A DNA stretch of 64,000 nucleotides from Fibrella rubiginis (GCF_017353185.1 NZ_JAFMYV010000010.1:62001-126000); one strand, 5' to 3'; positions 32,632 to 41,193 are shown, numbered from the stretch's first letter. Numbers and translations are program-made. Notes: a model not told the origin generated them from the sequence alone.

Positions 32632-34644
32632 TTATTTCACCAATTTCATCACCGTCACGCCCAGCGGGGGAATAGTCAAACTCAATGACTGCTCCTTGCC
32701 GTGCAGGGGTTGGTCTTCGGTGGTGAGGGGAGAGGCGTTCAACAGGCCACTACCGTAGAATTCGGTGGCATCGGAGTTGAAAATCTCGCGGTACTGGCCC
32801 TTAACGGGTATACCAATGCGGTAGTTCTGGCGTGGTACCGGCGTCATGTTCAGTACCACAACTACTGTCTCCTCGGGGGTATCGCCGCGGCGGGCGTAGC
32901 TCAACACGCTGTTTTCGCGGTCGGTGGTGTCGATCCATTCAAAGCCGCTCGCCTCAAAGTTGCGCTGGTACAGGGCCGGTTCGGTGCGATAGAGCTTATT
33001 GAGGGCTTTCACGCAGGCCGCCATACCTTTGTGCGGGGCGTAGTCGAGCAGGTGCCAGTCCAGACTTTGGTCGAAATTCCACTCCGTTGTCTGACCAAAT
33101 TCGCCACCCATAAACAACAGTTTCGTGCCGAAATGGGTGAACATATAGCCAAATAGTAGCCGCAGGTTGGCAAAACGCTGCCACTCGTCGCCCGGCATCT
33201 TGCTCACCAGCGAATGCTTGCCATAGACTACTTCGTCGTGGGAGAGGGGCAGACAGAAATTCTCCGAGAAACCGTATACTGTGCTGAATGTCAGCTCGTC
33301 CTGATGGTATTTGCGGTTGATGGGTTCACGCTCGAAATACCGGAGTGTATCGTTCATCCAGCCCATCATCCACTTCTGGCCAAAGCCCAGCCCGCCGGTA
33401 AATACGGGTCGCGACACACCCGGAAACGCCGTTGACTCCTCAGCAATGGTTTGCACGTCGGGGAAGTCGCGATAGACGGCTTCGTTGATTTCTTTGAAAA
33501 GCGAAATGGCATCGAGGTTTTCGCGGCCACCAAACATGTTAGGCTCCCACTCGCCCGCGTTCCGCGAATAGTCGAGGTAGAGCATCGACGCTACGGCGTC
33601 AACGCGCAGGCCATCGGCATGGCATCGGTCGAGCCAGAACAGGGCATTGCTGAGTAGAAACGAGCGCACTTCGGGCCGGCCGTAGTTGAAAATATACGAT
33701 TTCCAGTCGGGGTGGTAGCCTTTGCGGGGGTCGGGGTGCTCATAGAGGTGCGATCCGTCGAACTCATAGAGGCCATTGGCGTCGCCGGGGAAGTGGGCGG
33801 GTACCCAGTCCAGAATCACGCCCACGCCCGCCTGGTGCAGTCGTTCCACCAGTTTCATGAAATCCTGCGGCGCACCAAAGCGGCTGCTCGGGGCGTAGTA
33901 GCCCGTTACCTGGTAGCCCCACGAGGGCGGGTAGGGGTAGTGCATCACGGGCATGAACTCCACGTGGGTGAAGCCCATATCCTGCACATACGGCACCAGG
34001 GCGTCGGCAATTTCGCCGTAGGTAAGCTCCCGCGTGGGGTCAGATGGGTCACGTTTCCACGACGACAAATGCACCTCGTAGATAGACTGTGGAGCATTCA
34101 GGGCGTTTTTGGCCCCCCGGTTAGCCATCCAGTCTCCGTCGTTCCATTCGTAGTAGGTATCCCAGACTTTGGTGGCGGTTTGGGGCGGCACTTCCCAGAA
34201 GTGGGCGTAGGGATCGCCTTTCTCCATTTCGCGGCCACCTTCATGCACAATAAAATACTTATAGGTCTGTCCGTTGCCGATGCCCGGAATAAAGGTTTCC
34301 CAAATCCCCGATGAATCCCAGCGGACGTTCATAGAAGAAGCTCCCCGGTTCCAGCCGTTGAAATCACCGATGACAGCAACGTACCTGGCCGAGGGTGCCC
34401 ACACGGCAAAATAGGTGCCCTGCACGCCATTGTGTGTCACCACGTGCGAGCCGAATTTGTCGTAGAGTTTACCGTGTTTACCCTCGCGGAAGAGGTGGAT
34501 ATCCAGGTCGGAAAAGCGCGAATAGGCGCCGCCGAATTCGGTTCCGGGGGTAGATTCATAGGCCGTTTCGGGGGCGGCGGGTGGGGTTGGTTCGGTACTT
34601 GGGGTGGTGGCATCTGCCACATTAGTCGTCTTGCGCTTGGCCAT
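32632..34644 (-). CDS. glgB: 1,4-alpha-glucan branching enzyme
   Basis: A 670-residue GH13 enzyme that introduces alpha-1,6 branches into glycogen. Order: a disordered N terminus (1-40, Pro/Thr-rich), CBM48 (about 60-155, with GTYFAVWAPSARYVAVIGDFNGW), the catalytic barrel with HADGLRVDAVASMLYLDY (nucleophile D359) and QTIAEESTAFPGV (acid E412), and a C-terminal beta domain ending LTIPPLGVTVMKLVK. Full length for the type-2 branching enzyme. No other glycogen genes are adjacent. The gene follows a small secreted protein gene on the same strand. Confidence 0.94.
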   Translation of the reverse strand: MAKRKTTNVADATTPSTEPTPPAAPETAYESTPGTEFGGAYSRFSDLDIHLFREGKHGKLYDKFGSHVVTHNGVQGTYFAVWAPSARYVAVIGDFNGWNRGASSMNVRWDSSGIWETFIPGIGNGQTYKYFIVHEGGREMEKGDPYAHFWEVPPQTATKVWDTYYEWNDGDWMANRGAKNALNAPQSIYEVHLSSWKRDPSDPTRELTYGEIADALVPYVQDMGFTHVEFMPVMHYPYPPSWGYQVTGYYAPSSRFGAPQDFMKLVERLHQAGVGVILDWVPAHFPGDANGLYEFDGSHLYEHPDPRKGYHPDWKSYIFNYGRPEVRSFLLSNALFWLDRCHADGLRVDAVASMLYLDYSRNAGEWEPNMFGGRENLDAISLFKEINEAVYRDFPDVQTIAEESTAFPGVSRPVFTGGLGFGQKWMMGWMNDTLRYFEREPINRKYHQDELTFSTVYGFSENFCLPLSHDEVVYGKHSLVSKMPGDEWQRFANLRLLFGYMFTHFGTKLLFMGGEFGQTTEWNFDQSLDWHLLDYAPHKGMAACVKALNKLYRTEPALYQRNFEASGFEWIDTTDRENSVLSYARRGDTPEETVVVVLNMTPVPRQNYRIGIPVKGQYREIFNSDATEFYGSGLLNASPLTTEDQPLHGKEQSLSLTIPPLGVTVMKLVK

Positions 34645-34703
34645 ACATCAATAAATACGTCTCGTAAACGAAACCGCGAAGTGGCCGGAAAGTTAGCAAA
34701 ATA

Positions 34704-34729
34704 AAAAGCCCCGTTGTGGCGGGGCTTTT
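34704..34729 (-). terminator. Rho-independent terminator of the small secreted protein gene
   Basis: AAAAGCCCC and GGGGCTTTT flank an 8-base loop. Read on the minus strand the stem is followed by TTTTTATTTT, a classical terminator, 14 bases after the stop of the 58-residue gene. Confidence 0.85.
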
Positions 34730-34742
34730 CATAGGGTACTCA

Positions 34743-34919
34743 TTACACCTGTGCTCGTTTGGCGCAGCAGCCAGTGCCGCCGGTGCCTTTTTCGCACTGC
34801 TTTTCGCAGTTTTCGGTCCTGGCTTTCTCCTTATCCTTCTTGCTTTTCTTGGTATCACCCGCCTGCGCGGCTGTGGCTAATGTGGCAAGCAGGGCCAGAC
34901 CCAATAGTGTTTGTTTCAT
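34743..34919 (-). CDS. Small exported Cys-rich protein
   Basis: A 58-residue ORF. Signal peptide 1-20 (MKQTLLGLALLATLATAAQA), then a very basic stretch DTKKSKKDKEKARTE and a Cys-containing tail NCEKQCEKGTGGTGCCAKR (four Cys in all). The mature peptide is about 38 residues. An ATG start, a clear signal peptide and a strong terminator right after it support a real gene. I do not recognise the family; the Cys pattern could bind metal or form disulfides. Confidence 0.72.
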   Translation of the reverse strand: MKQTLLGLALLATLATAAQAGDTKKSKKDKEKARTENCEKQCEKGTGGTGCCAKRAQV

Positions 34920-34971
34920 AAGTAGCGGTCGGTTTGGTTCAGGCAGGTAAGCTACAAAAGTCAGGCCAGAC

Positions 34972-35424
34972 TTATGACTTTATCTCCAGATCCCAGGTGA
35001 TCTCGGCCGTAGGGCGCAGCTGAGCAGTTGCCGAGCAGTATTTGTTCATCGACAGGTCAATGGCGCGGCGCACTTTCGCCTCGTCAAGGTCGCCGGTTAA
35101 TAGATAAGTAATGTGAATGGATTTGAAGGGAGCAGGGTTAGCACCGGCTTCGCGCTGACCATCTACTTTCAGGCGAAAATCGCGGATGACCTGTTTCTGT
35201 TTGTTCAGGATCACGATCACATCAATGGCGCTGCAACTGGCCAGGCCCATCAATAGCATTTCCATGGGCCGTGCGCCCGCATTATGACCCCCAATGGCCA
35301 GTGACCCATCAATGTCGAGCGTAACGCCCGATACGCCGGTGGCGGCGAAGTGGAAGGCGTCGTCGACCCGATTCAAATCAACGGTCATGGTGTCGTAAGT
35401 AGGTGTTACCGGGGCAGTTGTCAT
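34972..35424 (-). CDS. OsmC/Ohr-family peroxide-responsive protein
   Basis: A 150-residue cytoplasmic protein of the OsmC fold, thiol-dependent reduction of (organic) hydroperoxides. The two conserved cysteines are present, in LMGLASCSAIDVI and MNKYCSATAQL, and the pattern GGHNAGARPMEML precedes the first. The ATG at 35424 is chosen; a GTG at 35454 would add ten unconserved residues. It is divergent from a small membrane protein, with 53 bases between them. Confidence 0.9.
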   Translation of the reverse strand: MTTAPVTPTYDTMTVDLNRVDDAFHFAATGVSGVTLDIDGSLAIGGHNAGARPMEMLLMGLASCSAIDVIVILNKQKQVIRDFRLKVDGQREAGANPAPFKSIHITYLLTGDLDEAKVRRAIDLSMNKYCSATAQLRPTAEITWDLEIKS

Positions 35425-35477
35425 GGCAATTTGGGTGAAAGTGTGTATCTTCACTACTCGTTAGTTAGACAACAGCC

Positions 35478-35822
35478 ATGTCTGAAAAAGTTTCCGGCGA
35501 TTTATTTGACCTTAAAAACGACCCCCGGTTGAGCATGTATCTCTACCGGGCGGGGTTTGGCTGTTGGCTATTGTATATTATGGCCGGTGCGCCATTTCTG
35601 GGCATACTGCGCTATTACCGCACCGATCTGGGCATCCTGTGCTTTTTCATGATGGTAGCGGGGCTCTCAGCCTCAATGGTCTACGACTATTACCACAACG
35701 CCTCTCTCTACGAGCAGAAAAAGAAGTGGCTCGCCATTGGCTATGCCGTGCTGGCTGCGCTGATCTATTTCGTGGTGCTCGACCACGCCCCCGCCGAAGT
35801 GGTGCGCTGGCTGGCGCATTGA
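35478..35822 (+). CDS. Small multi-span membrane protein
   Basis: A 114-residue protein with about three TM helices (FGCWLLYIMAGAPFLGIL, LGILCFFMMVAGLSASMVYDYY, WLAIGYAVLAALIYFVVL). No family recognised. It is divergent from the OsmC gene and upstream of a LytTR regulator gene. Start ATG is well placed and the hydrophobic periodicity supports coding. Confidence 0.65.
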   Translation: MSEKVSGDLFDLKNDPRLSMYLYRAGFGCWLLYIMAGAPFLGILRYYRTDLGILCFFMMVAGLSASMVYDYYHNASLYEQKKKWLAIGYAVLAALIYFVVLDHAPAEVVRWLAH

Positions 35823-35925
35823 ACCGGTAAATCACTGACATACAAATTTAAGACGTTCGCATACGAACCCCTTCGGTTGGCCGATAAAGCGAGTGACATG
35901 TCTATCTTAAGTTGACATATCCGTA

Positions 35926-35933
35926 TAGCTTTG
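35926..35933 (+). promoter_or_regulatory. -7 element (TAGCTTTG) before the LytTR gene
   Basis: TAGCTTTG matches TAnnTTTG. A TTGACA lies only 8 bases upstream (35912-35917), too close to act as its -33 partner. The element overlaps the TTG at 35931, arguing that translation begins at the ATG at 35973. Confidence 0.48.
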
Positions 35934-35972
35934 ACTCATCTACTGAACGAACCTCTTAAACTGTTAACTTCA

Positions 35973-36371
35973 ATGTCAACTGCATCTACTGCTTCATCCG
36001 CCCGTGCCAATGCCGAAGAATTACAGAATCTGCGCCTCTACCAACGCGAAGTAGGCCAACAATCTTTCCCGGTAGCTAACCTGGTGTTCCTGCAGTCAGA
36101 GACCAACTATACCTGGCTCTACTGGCAAGATGGCAAGCGAATGCTCATGCCCCGTACGCTGAAGTTTTACGAACCTAAACTGCCCAAACAGCATTTCTTC
36201 CGGCTGCATCGCAACTGCGTTGTCAACGCACGCTACATCGTTGCTATCGAGCGCGAACAGGGAGGCATTTTTGTGGTACTTACCACCGGCGAACGGCTCG
36301 CTATCTCGCGCCGCCGCTGGACTGCCGTGAAGCAGTTCATTCATCAGTATAAGTTGTCGATGGCCAACTAG
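35973..36371 (+). CDS. LytTR DNA-binding domain protein
   Basis: A 132-residue regulator consisting of almost nothing but a LytTR domain (about 35-128): FPVANLVFLQSETNYTWLYW, the FFRLHRNCVVNARYIVAIE segment and LAISRRRWTAVKQF. There is no receiver domain, so it is not a classical response regulator. Stand-alone LytTR proteins can act with an inner-membrane partner; the small membrane protein upstream could be that partner, but this is a guess. Its TAG stop is inside the following hairpin. Confidence 0.88.
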   Translation: MSTASTASSARANAEELQNLRLYQREVGQQSFPVANLVFLQSETNYTWLYWQDGKRMLMPRTLKFYEPKLPKQHFFRLHRNCVVNARYIVAIEREQGGIFVVLTTGERLAISRRRWTAVKQFIHQYKLSMAN

Positions 36372-36485
36372 TGAGCGATACGTTTAACGGCTATTGCCTG
36401 AATGGCAACGTTGGCTGACGCTGGAGTACCCATGCGTCAGCCAACGTTGCCATTCAGGCAATAGCCGTTAAACGTATCGCTCACT
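36370..36485. repeat. Palindrome with 52-bp perfect arms holding both stop codons
   Basis: 36370-36421 is the exact complement of 36434-36485; loop TGGAGTACCCAT. The outer part reads GTTTAAC, GGCTATT, GCCTGAAT, GGCAAC, then GTTGGCTGACGC. The TAG of the LytTR gene (36369-36371) and the TGA of the convergent siroheme-type gene (36481-36483) lie in the arms. Confidence 0.97.
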
Positions 36486-37050
36486 CTTTCAACACCTTCG
36501 TGATCTCATTCAGCCTGTCCATCTTGGCCTGAAAATCACCGGTGAGTTGCTGCCGGATGGCCGTCAGGTTGTCGAGGGTTTCCTGTAACGTATCGGGCAG
36601 CATGGCTTCCAGCACCTCGCGGAAGCGTTTGGCAAACGTAGGCGATTTGCCGTTGGTTGAAATGGCGATTTTCAGATCGCCTTTTTTTACCACCGAACTA
36701 AGGTAGAAATCGCAGAGTGCCGGGGTGTCGGCTACGTTCACCAGAATCTTGCGGGCTTTGCAATCGGCCTGCACCTGCCGGTTGACGGCCTTGTCGTTGG
36801 TACCGACAATAACCAGGTCGTTGCCCGTCAGAAGAGCCGGGTCATACGCCGCCTGTATTAGTTTCACCGACGGGTGCAAAGCGACCAGTTCATGAATTTC
36901 CGACCTGATCTCGGGGGCCACCAGCGTCACGGGTGCCTCGGGTGCATTGGCAAGCACAGCAGTAAGCTTCTCCAGCCCTACGTAGCCCCCACCCACAATG
37001 AGCGTGTGTAGCTGCTCTAGTTTAACGAAAATCGGGAAGAGAGTATTCAT
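36481..37050 (-). CDS. Precorrin-2 dehydrogenase/ferrochelatase-type (siroheme synthase N-terminal) protein
   Basis: A 190-residue NAD(P)-binding protein of the CysG-N/Met8 type: Rossmann motif LIVGGGYVGLEK near residue 20, VNVADTPALCDFYL (about 102-115) and LKIAISTNGKSPTFAKRFRE (about 122-141) match the dehydrogenase/ferrochelatase of siroheme synthesis. It converts precorrin-2 to sirohydrochlorin and may insert iron. The ATG at 37050 is chosen, because the 50 residues further upstream are translated hairpin sequence. The start codon lies 1 base from a 19-bp stem. Confidence 0.85.
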   Translation of the reverse strand: MNTLFPIFVKLEQLHTLIVGGGYVGLEKLTAVLANAPEAPVTLVAPEIRSEIHELVALHPSVKLIQAAYDPALLTGNDLVIVGTNDKAVNRQVQADCKARKILVNVADTPALCDFYLSSVVKKGDLKIAISTNGKSPTFAKRFREVLEAMLPDTLQETLDNLTAIRQQLTGDFQAKMDRLNEITKVLKE

Positions 37051-37051
37051 G

Positions 37052-37190
37052 CAAAACGGGGGGTTAAACATGCAAATCTGCTTGTTTAACCCCCCGTTTT
37101 GGTTTTGAGTTTTCGTTGTTTTAATTGTGCTGTTTGTTGTGGTCGGGATGACAGCAAACAGCACAATCAAAACAACGAAAACTCTAAAAC
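37052..37190. repeat. Two consecutive hairpins upstream of a siroheme-type gene
   Basis: First stem: 37052-37070 with 37083-37101, 19 bp perfect (CAAAACGGGGGGTTAAACA). Second stem: 37102-37136 with 37155-37190, about 34 of 36 positions. They are contiguous. The stop codon of the outer-membrane protein gene (37184-37186) lies in the second stem and the next start codon touches the first, so the hairpins fill the whole gap. Confidence 0.93.
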
Positions 37191-38104
37191 TTAACCCCAA
37201 CGTTTACGCCCAGTACCCGGCGTTGTGTGTTGGCACTGGCGTCTTTAAGTACGTTCTGGAAACCGTAATGATACACAAAATCAAAAAACAGCGGGCCGGC
37301 ATCGAAACCAATATTAGCCAGGCCATTCAGCGTGGCATTGTTAAAGCCATTGTTGGTGATACCCACAATGTTGGCGTTTTGGCTTAATGGCAACGACAAT
37401 TCGGCCCCTACCTGTAGCCGAACGCCCGAAATGCCCCGTTCCGACTGTGCTACCTTCACGCCGATATAGGCCGGTACATGAATGTATTGCTGGTCAACGT
37501 TGGCCGTGATGTCTTTCAGGCCATTTACCTTACCATCGCCGGGGCGATAAAACTGTGAGCTGGAAGTGAGGTATTCAGCCCCGATCTGTCCATACAGACG
37601 ACCACCACCCCGGACGAAAAAGCCAAGCTGGTAGCCCAGCCGACCCGACACGTTGGCGGTGTCGATGGTCTCGCCCTGAAAACGGGTTGAGTTGCCACCG
37701 GCATAAATACCAAAGGTGAAGTTCTTGTAATTCTCGCGCCGCTCCTGTTTGCCCTGCTTCTGAAATGACTTCTGACCATCATCAAAACCCTCATCATAAG
37801 CCTTGCTCAGGTCATCGATGTTGTATTGCCTCGATGAGTTTCTGTTACGAAAATCATTGTCGTACTGTGAGTCGCGCTCTTCTCGGCGGCGCTGATCGCG
37901 GCGATTGTCGATTCGCTGGTCTACGTCATCGTTGCGGCGGTCATCACGACGCATCTGCCGGTCATTGCTGCGCATATCATTATACCGGCTGTCGTCATAC
38001 CGGTTATCCATCCGGTTGTCATCATAGCGTTGCTGGGCTACGGCGGCAGTTGTCGCCATCAGCGACACGGCCATCAACGCTATGGCCCGAATTGAAGTTT
38101 TCAT
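37184..38104 (-). CDS. Outer-membrane beta-barrel protein with Asp/Arg/Asn-rich N terminus
   Basis: A 306-residue exported protein. The ATG at 38104 gives a signal peptide (1-24, ATTAAVAQQ); the longer frame only adds leader. Residues 25-115 are an extreme low-complexity region of D, R, N, Q and Y (RRNDDVDQRIDNRRDQRRR). The C-terminal part (about 120-306) is a PorT/OmpA-like eight-strand barrel (NYKNFTFGIYAGGNSTRFQG, GRLGYQLGFFVRGGGRLYGQ, ending VLGVNVGVKF). It is a clear paralogue of the next gene upstream, with a different N-terminal region. Confidence 0.85.
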   Translation of the reverse strand: MKTSIRAIALMAVSLMATTAAVAQQRYDDNRMDNRYDDSRYNDMRSNDRQMRRDDRRNDDVDQRIDNRRDQRRREERDSQYDNDFRNRNSSRQYNIDDLSKAYDEGFDDGQKSFQKQGKQERRENYKNFTFGIYAGGNSTRFQGETIDTANVSGRLGYQLGFFVRGGGRLYGQIGAEYLTSSSQFYRPGDGKVNGLKDITANVDQQYIHVPAYIGVKVAQSERGISGVRLQVGAELSLPLSQNANIVGITNNGFNNATLNGLANIGFDAGPLFFDFVYHYGFQNVLKDASANTQRRVLGVNVGVKF

Positions 38105-38135
38105 GAGTATCGTTGAGATAAAGAATGAGTAGTAT

Positions 38136-38181
38136 GAAAAATCCCGTGGCAGTGCCGGGTATCTGGGCAACACCACGGGAT
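38136..38181 (-). terminator. Terminator of the 401-residue barrel gene
   Basis: ATCCCGTGG (38141-38149) pairs with CCACGGGAT (38173-38181). On the minus strand the stem is followed by TTTTTCATAC. It lies in the 120-base gap between the two paralogous barrel genes. Confidence 0.8.
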
Positions 38182-38223
38182 GTACTGAATTCTGGCGGAG
38201 GCAGCGATTGCGCTACCCTGCCG

Positions 38224-39429
38224 TTAGAATTTGAAGCCTAGGCTGGCACTCAGGATGCGGCGCTGTGAACCGGCAAAACCAGTGTTCTGCTCAATCGCGT
38301 TCGAGAAGCCGTGGTGATAAGTCAGGTCAAGAAATACCGGACCGGCATCGAAACCAATCTGGCCAAGACCATTGAACGTGCCGCTCTTCAGTTGGAAATT
38401 GTTGAGGTTACCAAACTGATTGGCCGTTGAGCCGATCTGATTGGCGTACTCAAGACCTACCTGTACCCGTACTGCCGAAAGACCGCGGTCCGACTGTGTC
38501 AGTTTATAACCAATGTAAACGGGAACCTGAATGTATTTGATGTCGATCCTGTCTTTGATGCTGGTAGCAGTTGTGGTACCCGAACCAGGTGAGGTCGTAA
38601 AATAGTTAGAGCTTGACGCAAAGTACTCAGCCCCGATCTGACCGTACAGCCGGCCACCGCCCCGTACAAAAAAGCCCAGCTGATAACCCAACCGGCCAGT
38701 CAGGCCCGAAGCAGCCCCGTTGGCATCAAACGACTCACCCTTAAACCGGGTGGTGTTCAAACCTGCGTAGATGGCGTACGTGAAGTTTTTGTAGTCTTTG
38801 GTCATCCGCGGACTTGTTGTCGTCGTTGTTGCCGTCGAATACGTTGTGTTGGTACTTGTGGTGCCCGCGCTGTTGTAGTTGCCGGTGGTAGACGGTGTAG
38901 TCGTAGTAGCACCGTTGGCACCTGTTGTGGTGTTGTAGTTGTTCGTGCCTGATGGCGTCACCGACGTTGAGTTGTTATAAGTACCGTTGGTCGTGTTGCC
39001 GGTAGTGCCCATTGTGCTCGAACTATCCGATGATGATCCGGTAGGCTGCGTAGTGCTGCTCATGTCTGTGCTGGTAGTAGACGGCGTAGTGCTGCCCGTA
39101 CTCATGCTGTTCATGCTACCGGTTCCTGTGCTATTCATGGTACCTGTGCCGTTCATGCTACCCGTACCGCTGGTACTGTTCATGCTACCGCTTCCAGTGG
39201 TGCCGTTCATGCTGCCCGTACTCATGCTACCCGACGTGCTTGTGCCGTTGGTGCTGCTGTTCGTGCCTGACGTGGCGTTCTGGCTGTTGTAGTTGTTCGT
39301 GTTCGAGTTGTTGTAGCTCGATGTGCTGGTCGTCGTCGACGACATTTTGGTCGTCTTTGCTTTGGTCTGACCTACGGCCACGCCGGCCGACAGGAGGCCG
39401 ACGAGTAAAAATAACTTGTTCATGTTCAT
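38224..39429 (-). CDS. Outer-membrane beta-barrel protein with Ser/Thr/Gly/Met/Asn-rich repeats
   Basis: A 401-residue exported protein. Signal peptide 1-20 (GLLSAGVAVGQ). Residues 25-205 are a low-complexity region of tandem GSMNGT, GTMNST and STSG-like units with Tyr/Asn patches, probably disordered and possibly surface-exposed. Residues 208-401 are a barrel almost repeated in the following gene: DYKNFTYAIYAGLNTTRFKG, GRLGYQLGFFVRGGGRLYGQ and a final ILSASLGFKF. Tandem duplication followed by replacement of the N terminus is the simplest history. Function unknown. Confidence 0.82.
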   Translation of the reverse strand: MNMNKLFLLVGLLSAGVAVGQTKAKTTKMSSTTTSTSSYNNSNTNNYNSQNATSGTNSSTNGTSTSGSMSTGSMNGTTGSGSMNSTSGTGSMNGTGTMNSTGTGSMNSMSTGSTTPSTTSTDMSSTTQPTGSSSDSSSTMGTTGNTTNGTYNNSTSVTPSGTNNYNTTTGANGATTTTPSTTGNYNSAGTTSTNTTYSTATTTTTSPRMTKDYKNFTYAIYAGLNTTRFKGESFDANGAASGLTGRLGYQLGFFVRGGGRLYGQIGAEYFASSSNYFTTSPGSGTTTATSIKDRIDIKYIQVPVYIGYKLTQSDRGLSAVRVQVGLEYANQIGSTANQFGNLNNFQLKSGTFNGLGQIGFDAGPVFLDLTYHHGFSNAIEQNTGFAGSQRRILSASLGFKF

Positions 39430-39449
39430 AACGTTTTATGTTGGACACT

Positions 39450-39478
39450 AAAAAAGGGTGTGACCGAAATCACACCCC
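39450..39478 (-). terminator. Rho-independent terminator of pgi
   Basis: GGGTGTGA (39456-39463) and TCACACCC (39470-39477) with loop CCGAAA; on the minus strand followed by TTTTTTAG. It lies about 30 bases past the pgi stop. Confidence 0.88.
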
Positions 39479-39505
39479 ATTAACCTATAGATTTATTAGA
39501 ATGTT

Positions 39506-41161
39506 TTAGTTTTTTCGCCAAACCTTATACACGTTAATCAGCCCGTTTGTCGAACTATCATGGCTATTCACGGGCGTATCTGCCTCAAGCTCAGGCAAGA
39601 TTTTGTTGGCTAGTTGCTTACCCAATTCCACGCCCCATTGGTCGAAACTAAAAATATTCCAAATTACGCCCTGCGTGAAAATCTTGTGTTCGTACATGGC
39701 AATGAGGCTGCCAAGCGTGTAGGGCGTGATCATTTTCAGCAGAATAGAGTTGGTAGGCCTATTGCCCGAAAAAGCTTTAAAAGGCGCAACCTGCGCGATT
39801 TCGGCATCCGATTTCCCGGCCTTCCGCAGCTCGTCGGCGGCTTCCTGTTCGGTTTTACCGTTCATTAGCGCCTCGGTCTGCGCAAAGAAATTAGACAGTA
39901 ACATCCTGTGATGATCACCCATTGGCCGGTGGCTGATGGCCGGCGCGATGAAGTCGCAGGGAATGAGCTTGGTGCCCTGGTGAATGAGCTGATAGAACGC
40001 GTGCTGCCCATTGGTACCTGGCTCGCCCCAGATGATTGGGCCGGTCTGATAAGCTACCGGGTGGCCATCGCGGTCGACCGATTTGCCGTTGCTTTCCATG
40101 TCGCCCTGCTGAAAATAAGCCGCAAACCGGTGTAGGTACTGGTCGTAGGGCAGGATCGCTTCCGACTGGGCGCCGTAGAAATTATTGTACCAGATACCCA
40201 GCAGCGCCAGCGTGGCCGGGATGTTTTGGTCCAGTGGTGCCGTGCGGAAGTGATTATCCATGGCGTGACCTCCGGCCAGTAGCTCTTCGAAGTTGTCGAA
40301 GCCAATGTACAGGGCAATAGACAGACCAATGGCACTCCAAAGCGAATACCGGCCACCCACCCAGTCCCAAAAACCAAACATGTTCTCGGTATCGATCCCA
40401 AATTTCTCGACTTCGGCCTTGTTGGTCGAAAGGGCTGCAAAGTGCTTGGCTACGTCGTGCTGTGAGCCGCCGTTATCCAGAAACCACTGCCGGGCCGAGT
40501 TGGCGTTGGTCATGGTCTCCTGGGTGGTAAACGTCTTGGATGCTACCAAAAACAGCGTGGTTTCGGGGTTCACGAGTTGCAGCGTCTCGTAAATGTGTAC
40601 GCCGTCTACGTTCGAAACAAAATGCACCTTCAGCTTATCAGAAGCATAGAACTTCAGCGCCTCTGTCACCATTACCGGTCCCAAGTCAGACCCGCCGATG
40701 CCAATGTTGACCACATCCGTAATGGCCTTGCCGCTGTAGCCTTTCCACTCACCCGACCGCACGCGTTCGGTGAACGATTTCATGCGGTCGAGCACAGCGT
40801 TTACACTGGGCATCACGTCGGCCCCGTCCACCAGCACGGGCGTGTTGGCGCGGTTGCGCAGTGCGGTGTGTAGCACAGCGCGGCCTTCGGTACCGTTGAT
40901 TTTGTCGCCGGAAAACATTTTTTCGATAGCGTCTGTCAAACCCGCCTGTTCGGCTAGTTGGCGCAGCAGGGTCATGGTTTCGGCGGTAACGCGGTTCTTC
41001 GAAAAGTCGACCAGGATATCATCAAACCGGAGCGAAAACTGCTCGAAACGGTCAGGGTTTTGCGCAAACAGGTCGCGCATGTGCGTCGACTCGGTAGCCT
41101 CGAAATGGGCCTTCAGTTGGCCGTAGGCGGGTAGAGTTAAGAAAGCGTGGTTCGTCAGCAT
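39506..41161 (-). CDS. pgi: Glucose-6-phosphate isomerase
   Basis: Interconverts glucose 6-phosphate and fructose 6-phosphate in glycolysis and gluconeogenesis; cytoplasmic. The 551-residue protein is the long E. coli type. Seen in order: AITDVVNIGIGGSDLGPVMV, SKTFTTQETMTNA (phosphate-binding), QGDMESNGKSV (about residues 355-365, catalytic Glu), the signature GEPGTNGQHAFYQLIHQG (about 376-393, active-site His) and a C-terminal KVWRKN. The start ATG precedes HAFLTLPAYGQLKAH. Single gene with its own terminator. Confidence 0.96.
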   Translation of the reverse strand: MLTNHAFLTLPAYGQLKAHFEATESTHMRDLFAQNPDRFEQFSLRFDDILVDFSKNRVTAETMTLLRQLAEQAGLTDAIEKMFSGDKINGTEGRAVLHTALRNRANTPVLVDGADVMPSVNAVLDRMKSFTERVRSGEWKGYSGKAITDVVNIGIGGSDLGPVMVTEALKFYASDKLKVHFVSNVDGVHIYETLQLVNPETTLFLVASKTFTTQETMTNANSARQWFLDNGGSQHDVAKHFAALSTNKAEVEKFGIDTENMFGFWDWVGGRYSLWSAIGLSIALYIGFDNFEELLAGGHAMDNHFRTAPLDQNIPATLALLGIWYNNFYGAQSEAILPYDQYLHRFAAYFQQGDMESNGKSVDRDGHPVAYQTGPIIWGEPGTNGQHAFYQLIHQGTKLIPCDFIAPAISHRPMGDHHRMLLSNFFAQTEALMNGKTEQEAADELRKAGKSDAEIAQVAPFKAFSGNRPTNSILLKMITPYTLGSLIAMYEHKIFTQGVIWNIFSFDQWGVELGKQLANKILPELEADTPVNSHDSSTNGLINVYKVWRKN

Positions 41162-41193
41162 GATTGCATTCTAATGATTACGAAGCGGCGAAG

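Noticed and set aside
37051..37200. N-terminal extension of the siroheme-type protein
   Set aside because: The extra residues are translated hairpin arms; the conserved Rossmann start follows the ATG at 37050.
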